A stretch of DNA of 10,733 nt, taken from the NCBI GenBank assembly GCA_002433465.1, contig DJIE01000199.1:1-10733 (forward strand). Reading direction: 5' to 3'. The translations under genes were made by a program, and so were the position numbers. Below are positions 10,353 to 10,733 of the stretch, in pieces. Below the pieces are notes generated by a model. The model saw only the letters and a program-made list of their open reading frames with translations, searched no databases and was not told where the DNA came from. Source of the DNA: Salinisphaera sp. UBA6602 (GTDB lineage: Bacteria; Pseudomonadota; Gammaproteobacteria; Nevskiales; Salinisphaeraceae). The number at the start of each line of letters is the position of its first letter. The first letter of the stretch is position 1.

Positions 10353-10733
10353 ATGCGATTACTGCTGAGTAACGATGACGGCTGTCACGCGCCCGGGCTG
10401 AGCGCCCTGCGCGGTGCGCTCGCCAAGATCTGTGACGACATGGTCACGGTCGCGCCGGACCGCAACCGTAGCGGGGCGAGCAACTCGCTCACCCTGGAAC
10501 GTCCGCTGCGCGTGAACCAGGTGGCCGAAAACGTGTATGCCGTCGACGGCACCCCGACTGACTGCGTACACCTGGCAACGACCGGCCTGTTCGAGCAGGA
10601 AGCGGACATGGTGGTTTCCGGCATCAACCACGGCGCCAATCTCGGCGACGACGTGCTCTACTCGGGTACCGTGGCGGCGGCCACCGAGGGGCGTTCTCTT
10701 GGTTTGCCGGCGGTGGCGATCTCGCTCGTGGGC
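10353..10733 (+). CDS. surE: 5'-nucleotidase / survival protein SurE, N-terminal part (3' end outside window)
   Basis: SurE is a divalent-metal-dependent nucleoside 5'-monophosphate phosphatase, which in some species also acts on exopolyphosphate, and is linked to stationary-phase survival. The first 127 codons are present; the frame is open to the right edge (E. coli SurE is about 253 residues). The protein begins [10 protein letters not shown] with the metal-binding Asp8-Asp9 pair. It continues with [17 protein letters not shown] (metal-site Ser40), [11 protein letters not shown], the Asn-containing [19 protein letters not shown] loop at about residues 87-105, and [21 protein letters not shown]. 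Residue 11 is Cys where E. coli has Val. The ATG at 10353 gives exactly the family N-terminus. surE usually follows truD directly; here an opposite-strand gene pair lies between them, so surE probably needs its own promoter. Confidence 0.97.
   Translation, partial: MRLLLSNDDGCHAPGLSALRGALAKICDDMVTVAPDRNRSGASNSLTLERPLRVNQVAENVYAVDGTPTDCVHLATTGLFEQEADMVVSGINHGANLGDDVLYSGTVAAATEGRSLGLPAVAISLVG

Overview
The window is a compact, GC-rich chromosomal segment of core metabolism and information-processing genes from a gammaproteobacterium. The order dnaE - accA - tilS - pyrG - kdsA - eno - ftsB - truD - surE is the classic gammaproteobacterial neighbourhood. KdsA is closer in style to the Xanthomonas/beta-proteobacterial form (an LCGFEVG start and an IAGP motif) than to the enteric form. 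That points to a deep-branching gammaproteobacterium (Xanthomonadales, Salinisphaerales or Ectothiorhodospiraceae-like). The genus is an inference and cannot be fixed from this window.

Layout. Positions 1-7437 (+) hold the 3' part of dnaE, then accA, tilS, pyrG, kdsA and eno, tightly packed: accA/tilS overlap by 4 bases, pyrG/kdsA by 1 base, and the largest gap is 78 bases before pyrG. Next comes a 147-base spacer carrying a good sigma70-type promoter at the ftsB start, then ftsB and truD (+), overlapping by 4 bases. Positions 9084-10249 (-) hold a two-gene unit whose genes also overlap by 4 bases: an Smr-domain protein of the YdaL/SmrA type, followed by a DJ-1/PfpI protein resembling isonitrile hydratase. 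It is convergent with truD and divergent from surE. The 5' part of surE (+) begins at 10353 and runs off the window.

The genes serve replication (DnaE), fatty acid synthesis (AccA), tRNA modification (TilS, TruD), CTP supply (PyrG), Kdo synthesis for lipopolysaccharide (KdsA), glycolysis (Eno), division (FtsB) and nucleotide phosphatase activity (SurE). CTP from PyrG is also the co-substrate that activates Kdo made by KdsA, which fits their translational coupling.

I found no mobile element, CRISPR array, RNA gene or evident new defence or biosynthetic system. The points worth a second look are: KdsA with Asp at the position that separates metal-dependent (Cys) from metal-independent (Asn) enzymes; ispD-ispF absent from their usual place between ftsB and truD; the opposite-strand smr/DJ-1 pair in the truD-surE interval; an apparently leaderless ftsB promoter; paired hairpins before pyrG; and the lack of a convincing Shine-Dalgarno site at any start in the window.
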